Source of the DNA: Piezodorus guildinii
Lineage: Eukaryota; Arthropoda; Insecta; Hemiptera; Pentatomidae
Reading direction: 5' to 3'
DNA length: 64,000 nucleotides
NCBI GenBank assembly: GCA_023052935.1
Contig: CM041292.1
Span: 107,811,906 to 107,875,905 of the forward strand
The notes beneath the pieces are model-generated. The model had not been told where the DNA came from, searched no databases, and was given only the letters and a program-made list of their open reading frames with translations. A program made the position numbers and the translations under genes. Every line of letters starts with the position of its first letter. Position 1 is the stretch's first letter. Below, one piece after another: positions 10,183 through 22,790 of the stretch.

Positions 10183-10198
10183 TATATATAATAATAAT

Positions 10199-10266
<68 letters not shown>

Positions 10267-10315
10267 ATATGTATATATATTATTATTATAACAACAATAA
10301 TAATAATAAACAATA
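10092..10315. repeat. Long (TA)n array with (AAT)n interruptions
   Basis: Two TA arrays (about 10096-10179 and 10203-10262) separated by AATAATAATAATAAT and followed by TAT/AAT units. Reading frames through it on both strands give only Ile-Tyr repeats and are not genes. Confidence 0.95.
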
Positions 10316-10640
10316 TTTATTCTGGGACGTCCTTTCAGAATAATATTACTGGAAATAAACAATGGTCTTAAGACTGGAGTCTTAGAGTAAAATAATTATA
10401 AACAACAGAATGAAAACTAATAAAATGAACAAATAAAGTAACTCAAAAGATAAATTCTAATAAAAATGTAGAAATAAGATAAAAATGTATGTTAAAATGG
10501 GAACAGAGAACAATATATAATGAAAAATATAACATTAAAAAAATTAAGAATATACATTTTTTTCAATACTTAGGAAATTACAATGAATTTGAATGTTTGT
10601 AAAGTAATATATGATTTCATATATAAATCATGTATTATTA
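10316..10640 (-). pseudogene. CR1/L2-like LINE 3' UTR fragment
   Basis: Minus strand ends with TTATTCTGAAAGGACGTCCC then AGAATAAATA, the family's 3' hairpin, followed by the AAT-rich tail that merges with the microsatellite at 10262-10315. Upstream UTR sequence (TTCTGTTGTTT, TTTTACTCTAAGA) matches that of the copy at 3360-3700. No coding part is left. Confidence 0.7.
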
Positions 10641-10974
10641 TATTATATCTTTAAAAAAATAATCTTCAAATAATATTTGCTGCTGAATGTACCCAGAAAA
10701 TTAAAATTTAATAAATAAATAAACCTATCTGTCTGCTTTATTTGTTGATTTTCCCTGAAATTAGCATCTAATTGGGATTATTTGGAAATTGAATTGACAG
10801 GGAATGGCTAAATAGACGGGATTTAAATGTCGATAAGTTTTTAATGTTTAAGAGTTTGGGAGTTCCGGATATTGGCAGAAATGAAATTCCAGAGGGAACT
10901 ATATATGTAGTAATGGAAAGTATTGGGATTGTGAAAATTTTCTAATTTGAGTTTTCACCGGAAATACAGGTTTT

Positions 10975-11560
10975 AGGTTCTCCTAGGCCTACTTTTCGGA
11001 CGCCTACCAGTCGGTTCTTTCTCGGAATCCGTTCCTCACCGAGCCCAACAACTTTACGCGCCCATTTGAGTCTCCGCGATGCTATCAACTCAATTATATT
11101 CACAGGATACAATTTCCGCAATTCCGCGTTGTGTAACCTTCTAAACCAGTGGACTCATCTGTCTTCGGACCAAATATTTTACGCAGTACCTTATTTTCGA
11201 AAACCTTAAGCCTTTGTTCATCCTTCAAAGAACCGTCGGAAGAATAATAGTTTTATAAATTCTAACCTTTAAGTTTTTAGACAGAAGCCGCGAGTTAACT
11301 AATTTAGCAACTGAATAATAACACGCATTACCCAACTTTAACTGGGAACTTTATTTCTTCCTGGATTTCATTTTTTCTTATTATCATTGAACCTAAATAC
11401 TTGAATTTCTCTACGTGTTCAAAAGTATGCCCTGATATATTAATATCATCAAGATCGCCGCCATTTCTGCTACTAATCATATATTTCGTCTTATCGGTAT
11501 TTAATTCGAGACCTATTTGTTTACGGTTTTTATTAACATACTTGTATGGTTCCCGCAACC
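10975..11560 (-). pseudogene. RTE-like LINE, post-RT region
   Basis: Minus strand from about 11540 reads LELNTDKTKYMISSRNGG, then GHTFEHVEKFKYLGSMI and further on SRLLSKNLKVRIYKTIILP, VFENKVLRKIFGPK, ending near RPKSRPR. This is the GL..N..KTKYM..SR..F+YLGS..K+.IYKTIILP...RKIFGPK segment between motif C and the C-terminus of endonuclease-RT LINEs of the RTE type. YADD itself lies beyond the truncation. Frame breaks occur near 11330 and 11230. A second copy is at 20831-21328 with a better preserved C-terminus. Confidence 0.83.
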
Positions 11561-12647
11561 ATACAATAAAATAAACAATATTGTAAAAATAAAATAAACA
11601 ATAAAATAAAACAATAACATAAAAAGTAAAAAAAAACAAACTAATATTAAAAACTAAATACTGTTATGTTTTTATCCAAGTAAAAAAATATTACATCATA
11701 GAAGATATTTATAGTAATATTTATAATACATACTATGGAGGTGCATAGTGTGTAAGTAATATCTAATGACTTTACGACCCTACCGCTCCATCCCAGCTCC
11801 CTCCATACAAGGATTATGAGGCTAAAAATTTGCAAAAACTGTTTTCTCATAAGTGTGAATCAATCGTATTAATTTGGCTCTGATATACGTGGGAGCAGAT
11901 TTAACATTATCATGCTCATTCCGCTAGCTCATTTGAATGATAAATTAATATTGTATATTATATTAAATAATTTTGACTTATGTTGATTAATGGTTCAAAT
12001 GCTAAAATATAATGCTGACAAAATTTTTAATGTTTACTCGGACAAGAAGTTTTTGTTTTAAGTTTTCTTTCTTGTAAATTCACAAAAAAATAACTAAAAT
12101 AAATACAATTCAAATGAAAATATCTTAATAGCGCCCAGTTTCGTATCAAAATACAACTAATGAACAAACTTTACGAAATAATACGCATAGCTAATTAATA
12201 CGCCATACTTATTTAAATGGCATGAACCGTGTCATATGAGGTATTCTGTTGGAATGTAAATACCTAAAGCTTTAACCATCTGTCTTCCGCCAGCTGTGTT
12301 TCGCACCTCCCTTTGGACGATTACTCTAAATCCCGTCCTTACTCAACCATCCCAACGGTTTATGGCCATTTAATAATTAAACACTAAATGGTCAAAAACC
12401 GTCATCGTCATTAATAATTTTTATACTGTCAATAACTCAAAACGGAATCCATAGCCAGTTCACTGTTGTTTTAAAAGAAAGTTATAATTCCTATGTTTGG
12501 AAAATGTGAACTGACTTTTTTAATAATGCTAGTGTTAATTACATTATTTTAAAAATTGATCGATATTTTTTTTTTTTAACTACGATCACGTTTCACATCA
12601 TACGAAACGACAACCAACGTCATACGAAAAACCTAAAATAAATAATG
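11561..12647. other. No feature recognised
   Basis: AT-rich DNA. No motif or repeated segment shared with other parts of the window was recognised. Confidence 0.55.
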
Positions 12648-13530
12648 ATGTTTTTACTTTTACTAATATAATCTATATATTGCGATCGTAAAAGTTTTCG
12701 AATTACAGTCTTCAACGGAAATACACTTTGTGTGTGTGAGTGTGTGTGTGTGTGTGGTAATTCTAGCACGCAAACGAAAAGACGTACAAAACTCAAATTG
12801 TATATTTAAGAAAACTATACGCCCTAGACGTTACAGCAACTGTTTCATCAAAATCAGCTAACAAGAAGAGCCACTTTATATCATGCATTTTGCACCTTTT
12901 AACGATTTTCTCCAAAACAGCTCCCAAGGATTTTGATTAAACTCGCTATATCGATGTAAAATTTATTGAGCTTTCATATGATGTAGGTTTCATTCTGATT
13001 GAAATAGTATAATTTCAATTAATATCATGTAGGTTTTATTCTGATTAAAATGGTCTGACAGGACTTAAATGCCGATATTTCAAATTTTCTTCCTCTAAAG
13101 TACAATACCTTTGATTTTATAGATTTAAAAAAAATTGGAACATCATCTTATTAGGATTGATAAAAAGCGGCTAAATGTAAACGTTGAACGAATTAGATAT
13201 CCCAAGAAATGAGAAAAAAAGCAAAAATATTGTGTTTTTGAACATGAGAACAGCAACATAGACGTATAATTTAACATTGGAAAGGTAAAGATTTTAGAAA
13301 AAACATTATCTTATAAACAAAATTGTAAAAGTTAACGGAGTGTGATGAAAAGCCGATAAAACAAACTAATTATTATAGATAATTTAATAAAATACATGTT
13401 TTTATTGAAATTCAGTTTTATTAATTCATTAACAATTTATTTTCATCTCTAAATGTATTTAAAAATTCTTAAATTGATTTTAACAACGGAGGTAAGAGAA
13501 CGTCGTGTGTTGTGCTCACTAGATGTTTTT
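12648..13530 (+). repeat. Unclassified repeat family U1, copy A (near full length)
   Basis: About 880 bases, aligning end to end with 48833-49740 and partly with 38548-39290 and 39478-39860. Order: GCGATCGTAAAAGTTTTCGA, TTCAACGGAAATACAC, a (TG)n tract (12730-12757), GTACAAAACTCAAATT, AAACGGCTCC-like block, GATTTTGATTAAACTCGC, then AT-rich sequence and a terminal TCGTGTGTTGTGCTCAC block (13503-13519). No reading frame is shared between copies, so it is non-coding and non-autonomous. Sequence of the type 'gctcca..gattttgattaaa' is common in arthropod repeats, but I cannot name the superfamily. Confidence 0.75.
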
Positions 13531-14479
13531 GATTTATCATAAATATCAAATATTTTTGGTATTTATAAATTCCTAAGGAGGGCAGTCAGAATATTTTATT
13601 CGTTAGCAGGTTTTGCGTATCTTGAAGCATAAAAACTTTGAGTTTTTTTTTTTTCTTTGATCGATTACAAAGGTTTATTATCGAAAACAATAAACCAAAA
13701 ATTATAGTTTCTTCCGAAGAATAGATTTAGATTTTCCTCCATTGTGAAAACACATTTTCAAATCGGTTTACATTAATTGTATGTAATCGTAAGATAATCT
13801 GTAGTATACCCTTTGTAAATGAAAACTGGACCCAAAATAATGGGAATTCTATGTTTTATATGTCTTGTGAAATTAGGGGAAATTCATGTTCAGGAAACCT
13901 GCTTTGTATCTTAAGGAATTGGGTCTTATTTTTAATATGTGATAAAGGTTATTTGATAACTTAAGCAGAAGATGTAAAGCGTTCTATTGATTCTAATTCT
14001 TTGTGGTGTTAATTTGTGAGGCGACCGGTACAGGCTGTTCTGTCACCTTGAAATCAATACTAGAGGTACCACCGCAGTCCCAGCTGTCCAATTGAGTTTT
14101 GTGAGCAGTTAAATGGTTCAGATAAATATTTTCTTTTTTATTTAGAAAAACATCTATATATTTTATTAATAATAACAATAATTTATTTTCAATTTTTCAT
14201 GATACAAATCAATTCAAGACATTTAAGTATGGTCGAATGAAAGTTGCCATAATCATATATAAGTATACAAAATTAACAGATAATCTATTCTATATACAAA
14301 GTAAACCCATTCTAGATCTAAACAAAAGTATCGAAATAGTTATTCTACCTAAGAAACTGAAAAAATCATTGAGAAAAAAAATAATAATAATAATAACAAA
14401 CTTAATACTATTTACAAACATATATTTATTTACATATGTGTAGTTTTATTTTAAAGACTAATACAAATTCCACTACCCA
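13531..14479. other. No feature recognised
   Basis: AT-rich. A locally GC-richer patch at 14016-14110 reads on the minus strand as LDSWDCGGTSSIDFKV and VTEQPVPVASQIN within a 61-codon frame, but no known domain or convincing splice sites support it. Confidence 0.45.
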
Positions 14480-14660
14480 AGATACATTTTTGAATTATTT
14501 AAAAAAATACGCTTTATTTATTTATTATATATTCATGATGTCTGTAATACTATTTAGTTATTATAATTTTTCTATTTGTGACATATGAACTGTACTGACC
14601 AACTCCTTTTGTATCGGGATTATCCCCAAAATAAATAAATATTATTATTATTATATTTAT
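14480..14660 (+). mobile_element. LINE 3'-end fragment with (ATT)n tail
   Basis: Ends GGGATTATCCCCAAAATAAA followed by (ATT)n at 14639-14653. The small GGG/CCC hairpin before AAATAAATA parallels the CR1/L2-like 3' ends elsewhere in the window. There is no coding part and the 5' limit is uncertain. Confidence 0.5.
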
Positions 14661-14790
14661 ATTAGTACATTTGTATTCGCTTAACTTAGTTTTATTTAAA
14701 TCTCCTATTTGATTTTATTGTATCTAATGAACTCTCAAATCCTTCAAAAACTCGATTTATTAATGCAACTATTTTCTAAAGGTACTTATT

Positions 14791-17398
14791 ATTTATTTTA
14801 ATTTATTATGAGATACATAACAATTTGCTTCTATATGAACATTAGTAATAGTGATATAAGATCCCATTCACAAAATATTTACAGTATACAATGATATAGT
14901 CAAATAAAATAAAATATAATATATATACAAAATAAAAAACAAACATCAACCTATAATTGAGATAAATAAAAAGTTGGCAATAAATTAACATCATACAAAC
15001 AAACATGACTATATACAATATATACAACTGCTATAGGGATCCCAGACTGGGCTTTTCCAGCGGAATTCAAGAGATCCTAGCGCCTCGCTCTCAGCCGCGT
15101 CACTGGTGTGACTCAGTGGAGGCCGAACTAGGGCGTAATAGCCAAAAACACCAGTGTCAGAACTCCAATTTAAATGTTTACAATGCGTCTCGCGGCCACT
15201 GCCGTTTCAATCTTCGAGGAGGATTGTAGGGATGGGTGGTACTGGATAGGGATTGTGCTAGAGGGTCAGGATGATTACTAAGGTTCTGATGAAATTTGGA
15301 AAATTTGGGTGGTACCAGGTCTAAAATAAACGAGACTTTAAGGTCGTGGTGTAGGGTACAGTTGGTAACGTAATAAGGAGCATTAACTATTGTTCGGAGG
15401 ATCTTGGATGCGTTTGGTGTTAGAATGTTTAGCTGTCCTCCACAGTTCAAGTCCGTAGGTCCATATAGGTTCAGTAATGTCTTGTATATTAGTAATTTGT
15501 TGTCAATTGTAAGATGAGATTTTCTGTTTAGTAGTCTGTATAACTGGCCGAATCAGCGGTTGAGTTATTTTCTTTTAAGTCTTGTGTGTGGGTTCCACGT
15601 CAGTCTTTTGTCTAGTAAAAAGCACAGATACCGGACCTTGTCAGAGGAAGGAAGCGGTATGGAATTGAAATAAACCGTTGGACAGGATTTGCGTCGAAGG
15701 GCAAATGTGACGTGTGAGCACTTGTTTTCGTTCACCTTAATACGCCAAGCATTACACCAGTCTTCGAAAAGGGAAAGGTTCTTTTGTAAATTAAGCGATG
15801 CTGCTTCAGGATCGGAATTGGATGATAAAATGGCGGTATCATCAGCAAATGTTAACAGAAAGGTGTCGGGATCGGTAGGGATTTCGGCGGTGTAGAGGAT
15901 GTAGAGGACGGGTCCCAAGACGCTGCCTTGAGGAACACTAGCTCCAACAATATAATGTTTGGAAAATTCTGAACCACAGCGAACTCGGAAGGAGCGGTTT
16001 GATAGATAGGATCGGAGGACTAGATATAAGGATTGGGGTAAATGGTTTTTGAGCTTAAAGAGCAATCTCGGGTGCCACACCCGGTCAGAAGCTTGAGCTA
16101 TGTCCAGAAAGGCACCCGAACAATACTCCTTGCACTCAAGGGCGGAGGAAAGGTGGTCCACAACTCGGAGTCCTTGCTGAACCGTAGAATGTTGAGGACG
16201 AATCCGAACTGATGTGAAGGAAAATTTTGAAATTTGGCAGGATTCATTTTAGTAGGATCTTTTCGAAAATTTTTGAGAGGGTCGGGAGTAGGCTAATAGG
16301 TCTTCTGTAAGATGACGAGCTGTTAGAAGGTTTGCCTGGTTTTAGGAAAAGGATGATAGTTGAATGTTTCCATAAGAGAGGAAAATAGGTAGTGCGTAGG
16401 ATACAGTTATAGAGATATGTAAGGAATGTAATGGCTTTAGGTAGAAATTGTCTTAAATTTGAGGAGATCGTATCCAGGGGATTTACGGAGAGGAAGCTTT
16501 TTAAGAAGATATCTGATCTCAGAGGGATTAACTGCTTTAGGTGGTAAGGAGAGTGGTACTGGTGACGTAAAGAACTCTTCAACTGCTGCAGTATGGGTTG
16601 GATTGAGCTCAGGATGAGGAGAAAAAACTTTGGAAAGGTGCTGTGCGAATTCCTCGGCTTTATCCTTGTCAGAAGTAGCCCAGGAACTATCACAGCACCC
16701 GAGAGGATGGGAAATGGTGTGGGATTTTAGGATTCTCTTCGTGACATTCCACAGGGAATTGTCACGAGTCGAGAGAGAGGAGAGGTAGGTATTGTAGGAT
16801 TGGGAACGAAAAATCGCCGACTCCCGCTTTAATTTTCTACAAAAAAAGTTATAGGAGCAGCGTTCTTCTGGGTGGCGGGTGCGTTGCCATAATGTTCTGG
16901 CTCGACGTTTGCTGTTGATGAGGTCTGTCAGGTGTTGTAGTAAATGGCTTTTGTAAGGAGTTATTTGGGAGTGCTTGGGCGAGGAGGCAGTCCAGGCGGC
17001 TTGTTGAATAGCGGTTGTAAAGGAATATACGGCGTCCTCAAGGTCATTTGGGGTTTTGAGAATCACTCTGAGGTCAATATCGTTGGTGAGGAATTCGCGC
17101 AAGAGGTTCCAGTTGACAGGGCCTCTAATGAATGACGGTGGGGTAGGTTTAGGAATAGATGTCATGGATACACTTAGGATAAATGGACTATGATCAGAGG
17201 ATAGTTCATCAAGGCGATCTATGTAAAAGTTCAGAGAGCCTAATCCGCTGTGGATGAAGAAGTCGAGGATGTCAGGATTACAGTTAGGATCTGTTGGCTA
17301 GTAGGTAGGAGAATAGGGAGGTAGGAGATGAAAGCGTCGGGAGTTGAATGCAGACTGCAAGGTCCGTCCACGAGAATTGGTGGTTCTGGAACCCTATT
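14791..17398 (-). pseudogene. Jockey-clade LINE, group S1, endonuclease end to 3' UTR, frameshifted
   Basis: Second long copy of the element at 1-2264. The minus strand starts with the end of an APE-type endonuclease domain: GRTLQSAFNSRRFHLLPPY, a stop, DILDFFIHSGLGSLN and the catalytic SDHSPFIL motif. The RT follows in several frames: finger region (17165-16437), HSTIILFLKPGKPS and RRPISLLPTLSKIFEKI (16400-16244), motif A LDIAQASDRVW, motif B SVPQGSVLGP and FADD (16161-15565), then NAPYYVTN...KRQWPRDAL (15450-15178). Frameshifts lie near 16450-16690, 16200 and 15560-15450. The UTR (15177-14791) matches 1808-2233. Motif A has Phe to Ser. It is dead but shows what precedes the window's first copy. 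Confidence 0.93.
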
Positions 17399-20300
17399 AA
17401 AGGTACTAATTGCGCAATCAGTTTAGTACCAAATCATACTTAAACATTTCATTTCATAACTTTATAACTTAATTGTATTATTGCTATAGTAAAAAAAAAC
17501 AACTAGATTTTATCGCGTAAAGAATGCAATGGTTTAGTAATACAGTAATTGGAAAGATTTTAAAGAACACCTACAATAGAAATGTTGTTTACAAGTTCAA
17601 TAGATCTAAATTTTTTAAGGTATTGATTCTCTTTGTTCTGGTTATTTTTTCGCTTAATGGAATTCTGAATTAAATTAAAAGGTTAATTTAACATGGTCAA
17701 AAAGAGTGATAGAGAAGTAGGAGCATCGACATTGCATATACGGGCGGGACGTTTCGATGCAATTATCAAGTTTCAAATAAAAATAGGTCTGAACACGCTT
17801 CTCTTAGAATCTAGTGCCTCATTAATATTATATAGCAAACAATAAATTATATTTCTGGAATATCAAAAAAAAAAAAATAGAATAACAACAGATTTTGTCT
17901 GATAAGTGTGGAAATAATTCCTACTCTATTCAACCATGGATTGATGTTAAAATTCTGAAAAATAGAAATATGAAATCAAAGAGTCAACGAAACATTATCG
18001 ACCGCCTCGAGCCATATCTTGCTATCGTGATATTGATATGGTGGTCTGTCCACTTTATCACGTACCTCTAATTCACTCTTACTAGAAACCATTAAAAAAT
18101 AAATGACACAAGAGATAGAATTAAAACAGATTAAATGAGCTAGTTCTCCAGCGAACCACATAGCAATTTAAATTTAAAAATGTGAAGAAGATGGTACATC
18201 TTTTTCGAGAACTGAAAAAAAAACCTTTTTAATTTCGTAGAAACATCAAAAAGGCACGATTAAACCCCATCCTGAGCAGAATAAAATAAAATATTAGCGT
18301 GGTAAATTGTGTGAAGGCAGCATGAGAAGGTTTTACTGTTTAGCCATTTAGCCAATAAATATTGAGTAAAGACATTCCGAAAAAAAATGAATGAGCTGAA
18401 ATTCGTAAGAACTGGGAGAGCTGAAGAAAGGAGTGTATAGAACTTTCTTAGGAAAAACAAGGATAAGTATATTGCTCTACAAGCAGAAAGAGAAACCAAC
18501 TCACGAAAATTACTGTATGCAATAATATAATATAATTTTTCAAAGAAAAGTAATATTTTTCTTGACTCAATAATTTTTTTACGAAGGATATCATATCATG
18601 GCACAAAATATCATCAAAAACATACTTTAACAACTATAAATTTTTTTTCTTGGAAAACTGTTTAAATATTTTTAAAAAAAAGAGAACAGCGAATTAAATT
18701 GATTGAGGACAATAATGAATAATTTCATTCAGAATCATCATAAAAATATTTTTATTATGATAAAGGAAACATATTTTTTTTTCACAAGACAATACCTTTG
18801 ATATTATTGGTATTGTTATTTGGGCGGAAAGGACAAATATTATAGTAGTTTAAAAAGAAGTGCAATATTACAATTCTTTACTAGCCTGTGTCCTCAACTT
18901 TCTAACCTGTTGAAATAATAATTTTGTAAAGTTAAAAATCGCGTTTTGAAAATGTAGTTCATAATTTAAATACAGTAACTGTGAACTTTATATATAGAAC
19001 AATAATAATGGTATATATTCACGTTTCAAGGCTTGTTCCCAATTAAATAGCCAATTCCCACAAAATAGTCTGTGTTTATGTGCATTTGTAAACTGAAATA
19101 TAGATTTTTTTATGAAAATGAAGATACGTATTTAAAAAAGTCTAAGTACATGGTATATTACAGAAACTATGTCATCATAATCGACTTATCAGGTATTCAA
19201 GTTAATTTAAGTGATTTTTACCATTTTCTTAATAAACTGATTACTTTAAATATGCTTTAATACCAGATGAATCTTATTCTATTGAAATAGTGTGACTGGG
19301 CCTTGTTTGTAGAAGCTTCGATTTTTTCATTTAAAATAATTAAACCTCTCTTACTGTGTAGATATAGAAAATAATTAAATGTAAGGAAGAAATTTATTTT
19401 TTAGTTGAAAAATTCAAATTTACTGAAAAAAAGAGTAGTGAATATATATTCAACTATATATAATATCTGATATATATTCAGATTTAAAAAAATGTATAAC
19501 ATATATGTAAAATATAACACATGTTACATAGTGGTGAAAAGTGGTGGCTTCGGGGCAAGTCCTATTAGGAGCCCATCGAAGGTGAAGAAGATATAGAAAA
19601 TAGTATAATAAATTTAATTTAACATTGAAATTTTAAAATTTACAACTAGACAAAGTAAAAATATGTAGTTCAAATATTTATCGTCCAGGTGAAGTGTTTA
19701 TGTGAAGAATCATTGAAAAATATTTAGAAAAAAAGTGGATAATTATTACTCTTAAAAAAAAAGTTATCATTAGAACCAATCATCAAAGAGTGAGAAATCG
19801 AAAATGAATATATAATGATTAAATCTCTAAAATTTTAATTATTATTTGCTTGAACGAATGAAACAGAAAATTTTGAAACAAGATTTAAAAATGTACCATT
19901 TAATGTGAAAAATAACATTATAGAGAATTGTTTCATTGTTTTAAGTATTTTATTATCTACAACTTATGATAGGATCACATATAGTTCAAAACATGCTTGA
20001 AGTACAGAGTTAGTTTCGCATTCGTTTTATCGCTCAAGTCATTGTATGTAACCTTCCGAGTTGGAAAATCATTCGCGACAGTTTTTAACCGTGCCAAGGA
20101 TTTTCTATTATTGTCCGTCTTTTAAGAATCTCTTTGATTTGATCTCTGCCGTTTTCTTTGCTTCGTGTGTACCTTTTTTTTATTTTTTTATTTCTGGATA
20201 ACATTTTTGTTATAAATCCTGTCCCCAGGATTGTTTCAAAGGAGATTTTATTAAATGAGAATCCTATAATTTTATTCAGTATTGCACACATAATGGTGTT

Positions 20301-20830
20301 GGAGAGGCAAAACAGGAAAAGTTGTTTATTGATTTATTAATTGCATTTTTTTTACTTGTACATTAATCTATAGACAGACATTAACACAATAAATGTCAAT
20401 ATCATTCTGTAGCATAGGGGTTTAATATGATAGATGTATATATTCAACACAAACATGGATGTTTTAAATTAATATGATGGTATTATATTGTTGGATTTTT
20501 TTTTTACGAATTAAACAAAATTTCACTGTCACGGTGAGAGCGATCCACTGCTGTCTTTTCTATTATACAAGAGCAAAAATGCCATTAAAAAAGAAGGAAA
20601 TCAGATGTTTATGTTTATGTCTCATCAATTCGGAAATTACAGAAATGTATGAACATATTTAAGACCATACCATTTGTCATTGCCACTTTACCCTGAACAC
20701 CAAGATAAATTTTAAAATGTGTGAGCATATATACATTGTATAAAAGAAAATTATTGATACTACATTCATCTATTGTATTTATACCCACCCTTGCAGCAAA
20801 AAGATATTACATATGTCTGTGTATGTACAT
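17399..20830. other. Long AT-rich stretch, almost nothing recognised
   Basis: Contains a weak hairpin-GAAACG motif (17741-17770, listed separately), scattered A and T runs, and a short palindromic TATA-rich patch near 19440-19510. Small frames of 60-80 codons on both strands show no known domain. Confidence 0.55.
17741..17770 (-). other. Hairpin-less GAAACGTC motif
   Basis: Minus strand reads CTTGATAATTGCATCGAAAC then GTCCCGCCCG. First box TTGATAA and GAAACGTC are spaced like the hairpin motifs elsewhere, but the stem between them is reduced to almost nothing. Confidence 0.35.
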
Positions 20831-21328
20831 ATAATAATAATAATAGGCTTACCGAACCCGAAGGTTCGATGCCGATACCACCAAATTCTGTCTACACAGA
20901 CTCGTCCAATGTTCACCGTTCAAGCCCAAGCCCCTGAGATCAGCCTTAACGCAATCCTCCCATCGACCTACGGCTACCAGTCGGATCAGCGAATACCAAC
21001 TCGCTCCTCATCGAGCCCAATAACTTTACTCGCCCATTTGAGTCTCCGCGATGCTATCAACTCAATTATATTCACAGGATACAAGTTCCGCAACTCCGCG
21101 TTGTGCAACCTTAAGCGGCCACGTTTCACATCCGTAAAGAACCGTCGGAAGAATAATAGTTTTATAAATTCTAACCTTTAAGTTTTTAGATAGAAGCCGC
21201 GAACTAAGTAACTTAGGAACTGAATAATAACACGCATTCCCACCTTTAATCGGGACTTTATTTCTTCCTGGATTTCATTTTTTCTTGTTATCATTGATCC
21301 TAATTACTTGAATTTCTCTACGTGTTGT
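20831..21328 (-). pseudogene. RTE-like LINE 3' end with (ATT)n tail
   Basis: Minus strand covers the same region as 10975-11560 and continues to the natural C-terminus: GRWEDCVKADLRGLGL, then NGEHWTSLCRQNLVVSASNL and a TAA at 20851-20849. This is the RP.GRW.D.V..DLR..G....W...A..R..W tail of RTE-like proteins. The 3' UTR is only a few bases and ends in (ATT)n (plus strand 20831-20845), typical of RTE. Upstream, SIELIASRRLKWA-like sequence and KTIILP are in other frames, so the copy is dead. It is truncated next to the TA array at 21336. Confidence 0.85.
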
Positions 21329-21335
21329 ATGTATT

Positions 21336-21396
<61 letters not shown>

Positions 21397-21412
21397 TATA
21401 TATATATGTCTG
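21336..21412. repeat. (TA)n microsatellite
   Basis: TA array with a few interruptions, followed by a short TGTG patch. Confidence 0.93.
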
Positions 21413-21561
21413 TGTGTATGTGATTGCGTATGTATGCATATTATATATTTTAAATCCCAATGTTCCATTAAAACTTATTTACTGTTGTAGAAATTAAAAA
21501 TTCAAGACAAAATACTATTTTATTAACCTACTAATTAACCATTACATAACATAATAATATA

Positions 21562-21576
21562 ATAAATATATATATA

Positions 21577-21632
<56 letters not shown>
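21562..21632. repeat. (TA)n microsatellite
   Basis: TA array with one TATTATA interruption. Confidence 0.93.
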
Positions 21633-21633
<1 letters not shown>

Positions 21634-21717
21634 GTTTTTTCTTATCTCAAAGGAACAGCTCCCCAACTAGCATATCAACTTTCTATACCAAAGATAGATC
21701 TAGAAGTTTCTAAAGGA

Positions 21718-21915
21718 TCAAAAAAATCCTTGGTTATGCAGTCCTTCAGAGGGGACGTAACATGATGACCCCGAGCATGTGCGGTGTTAGGAACTCGTTT
21801 AAGATATCTATCCATATTAACTCTGAATAGACAAAATAGGCTCCAAGGCTCCCACTGCATCATCATCCTATTAGCCACAGTTGCTAATATTGACGTTATT
21901 GAATAATCAATTACC
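21718..21915 (+). mobile_element. tRNA-derived SINE, body only
   Basis: AAAAATCCTTGGTTATGCAG, TCAGAGGGGACGT, CCGAGCATGTGCGGTGT and CTCCCACTGCATCATC align with the body of the SINE at 34090-34363. The tRNA-like head is missing, as expected for a 5'-truncated copy. More diverged than the other copies. Confidence 0.8.
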
Positions 21916-22179
21916 AAAAAAGTTATAACAAGGTATTTGCAACTATTGTCTTCATAGTTTTTAAAGTAACATAATATTTAGTTACCTGGAGCGGTTTTAG
22001 TTTTCATGAAGCTCTTTCTTGTTCAGCTGATCTCTTCGCAAGGCTAAGTCTACTCTGAAAGAATAGCTACATAGATAGCTTTCCACTCGTACACAAAATA
22101 TTTTATAGTAAGGGTAGTGACTAATAGAGAAATCGTTATAAGCCAGAAGGTACAGACTATTTCTCTCAAAAATTTGACC

Positions 22180-22790
22180 CTCAGTTGCACCAATTAAGTG
22201 CACGAAATGATATGCTCAGCATCACCGGGAAGCCACCATACTAGATACCAGCTGTAGATGGGTTTTGATGCTCACCAACGGAAAAGCCACTACTGAGTAT
22301 GAAAGGAGACAGTAATCAGGGAGGATCTACTTCATTTGCAAACTTGGCTGGTCGGTTGAGAAGTACCTCCTCAAGGTAGCTTATTTAGCAAGCCGATTCC
22401 ATTTCCTTTGTTTACTCCCAAATAGCAGTTTTCCATTTTCCCCGGCCTATCCCACAGTAGGAGGTCGGGAGGTCAACCTCTGGTCAAGACTAGCAGCAAC
22501 TCATGGGATATACTCCGTTAAACTAGAAGAATGATGCTAGTTTATTCCTGATGGCTCGCAGAAAAGCCATTCCCTCAATTGTTGACAACCTGTTGTTCAG
22601 TCGGTACAAGACATTCCTTTTCCAGGTGGGTGACGCGAACCTTAGAAGCCCTGCATCCATTCCTTTATATGTGGCCATTATTGTTGGGTATCTGAGGCCC
22701 CAAAAGCATTTCCTAAACGACCGAGGCTATTCAAAGCTAATAGGGCTACTCTTATACCCAGGTAGACCAAGTGAAGGGTGACGCTAAATC
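22180..22790. other. GC-richer island, unassigned
   Basis: About 600 bases with clearly higher GC than the surroundings. It includes CATCACCGGGAAGCC, a short GGAGGTCGGGAGGTC stretch and a 76-codon frame at 22551-22781 (ARRKAIPSIVDNLLFSRYKT...). The translated sequence matches no family I know. It may be an old transposon of unknown type or an untranslated exon. No repeat of it occurs elsewhere in the window. Confidence 0.4.

Noticed and set aside
10077..10362. Frames of 60-90 codons on both strands
   Set aside because: They translate the (TA)n/(AAT)n array into Ile-Tyr repeats.
13993..14178. 61-codon minus-strand frame with a plausible-looking peptide (LDSWDCGGTSSIDFKV)
   Set aside because: No domain, no convincing splice sites, and an ATG in AT-rich DNA; mentioned only in the stretch entry.
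17976..18633. Several overlapping 60-80 codon minus-strand frames
   Set aside because: Length is within chance expectation, composition is background, and no motif is seen.
20085..20291. Minus-strand frame with DQIKEILKRR resembling an RT C-terminal tail
   Set aside because: The resemblance is limited to one short block; neighbouring frames give no further RT signature.
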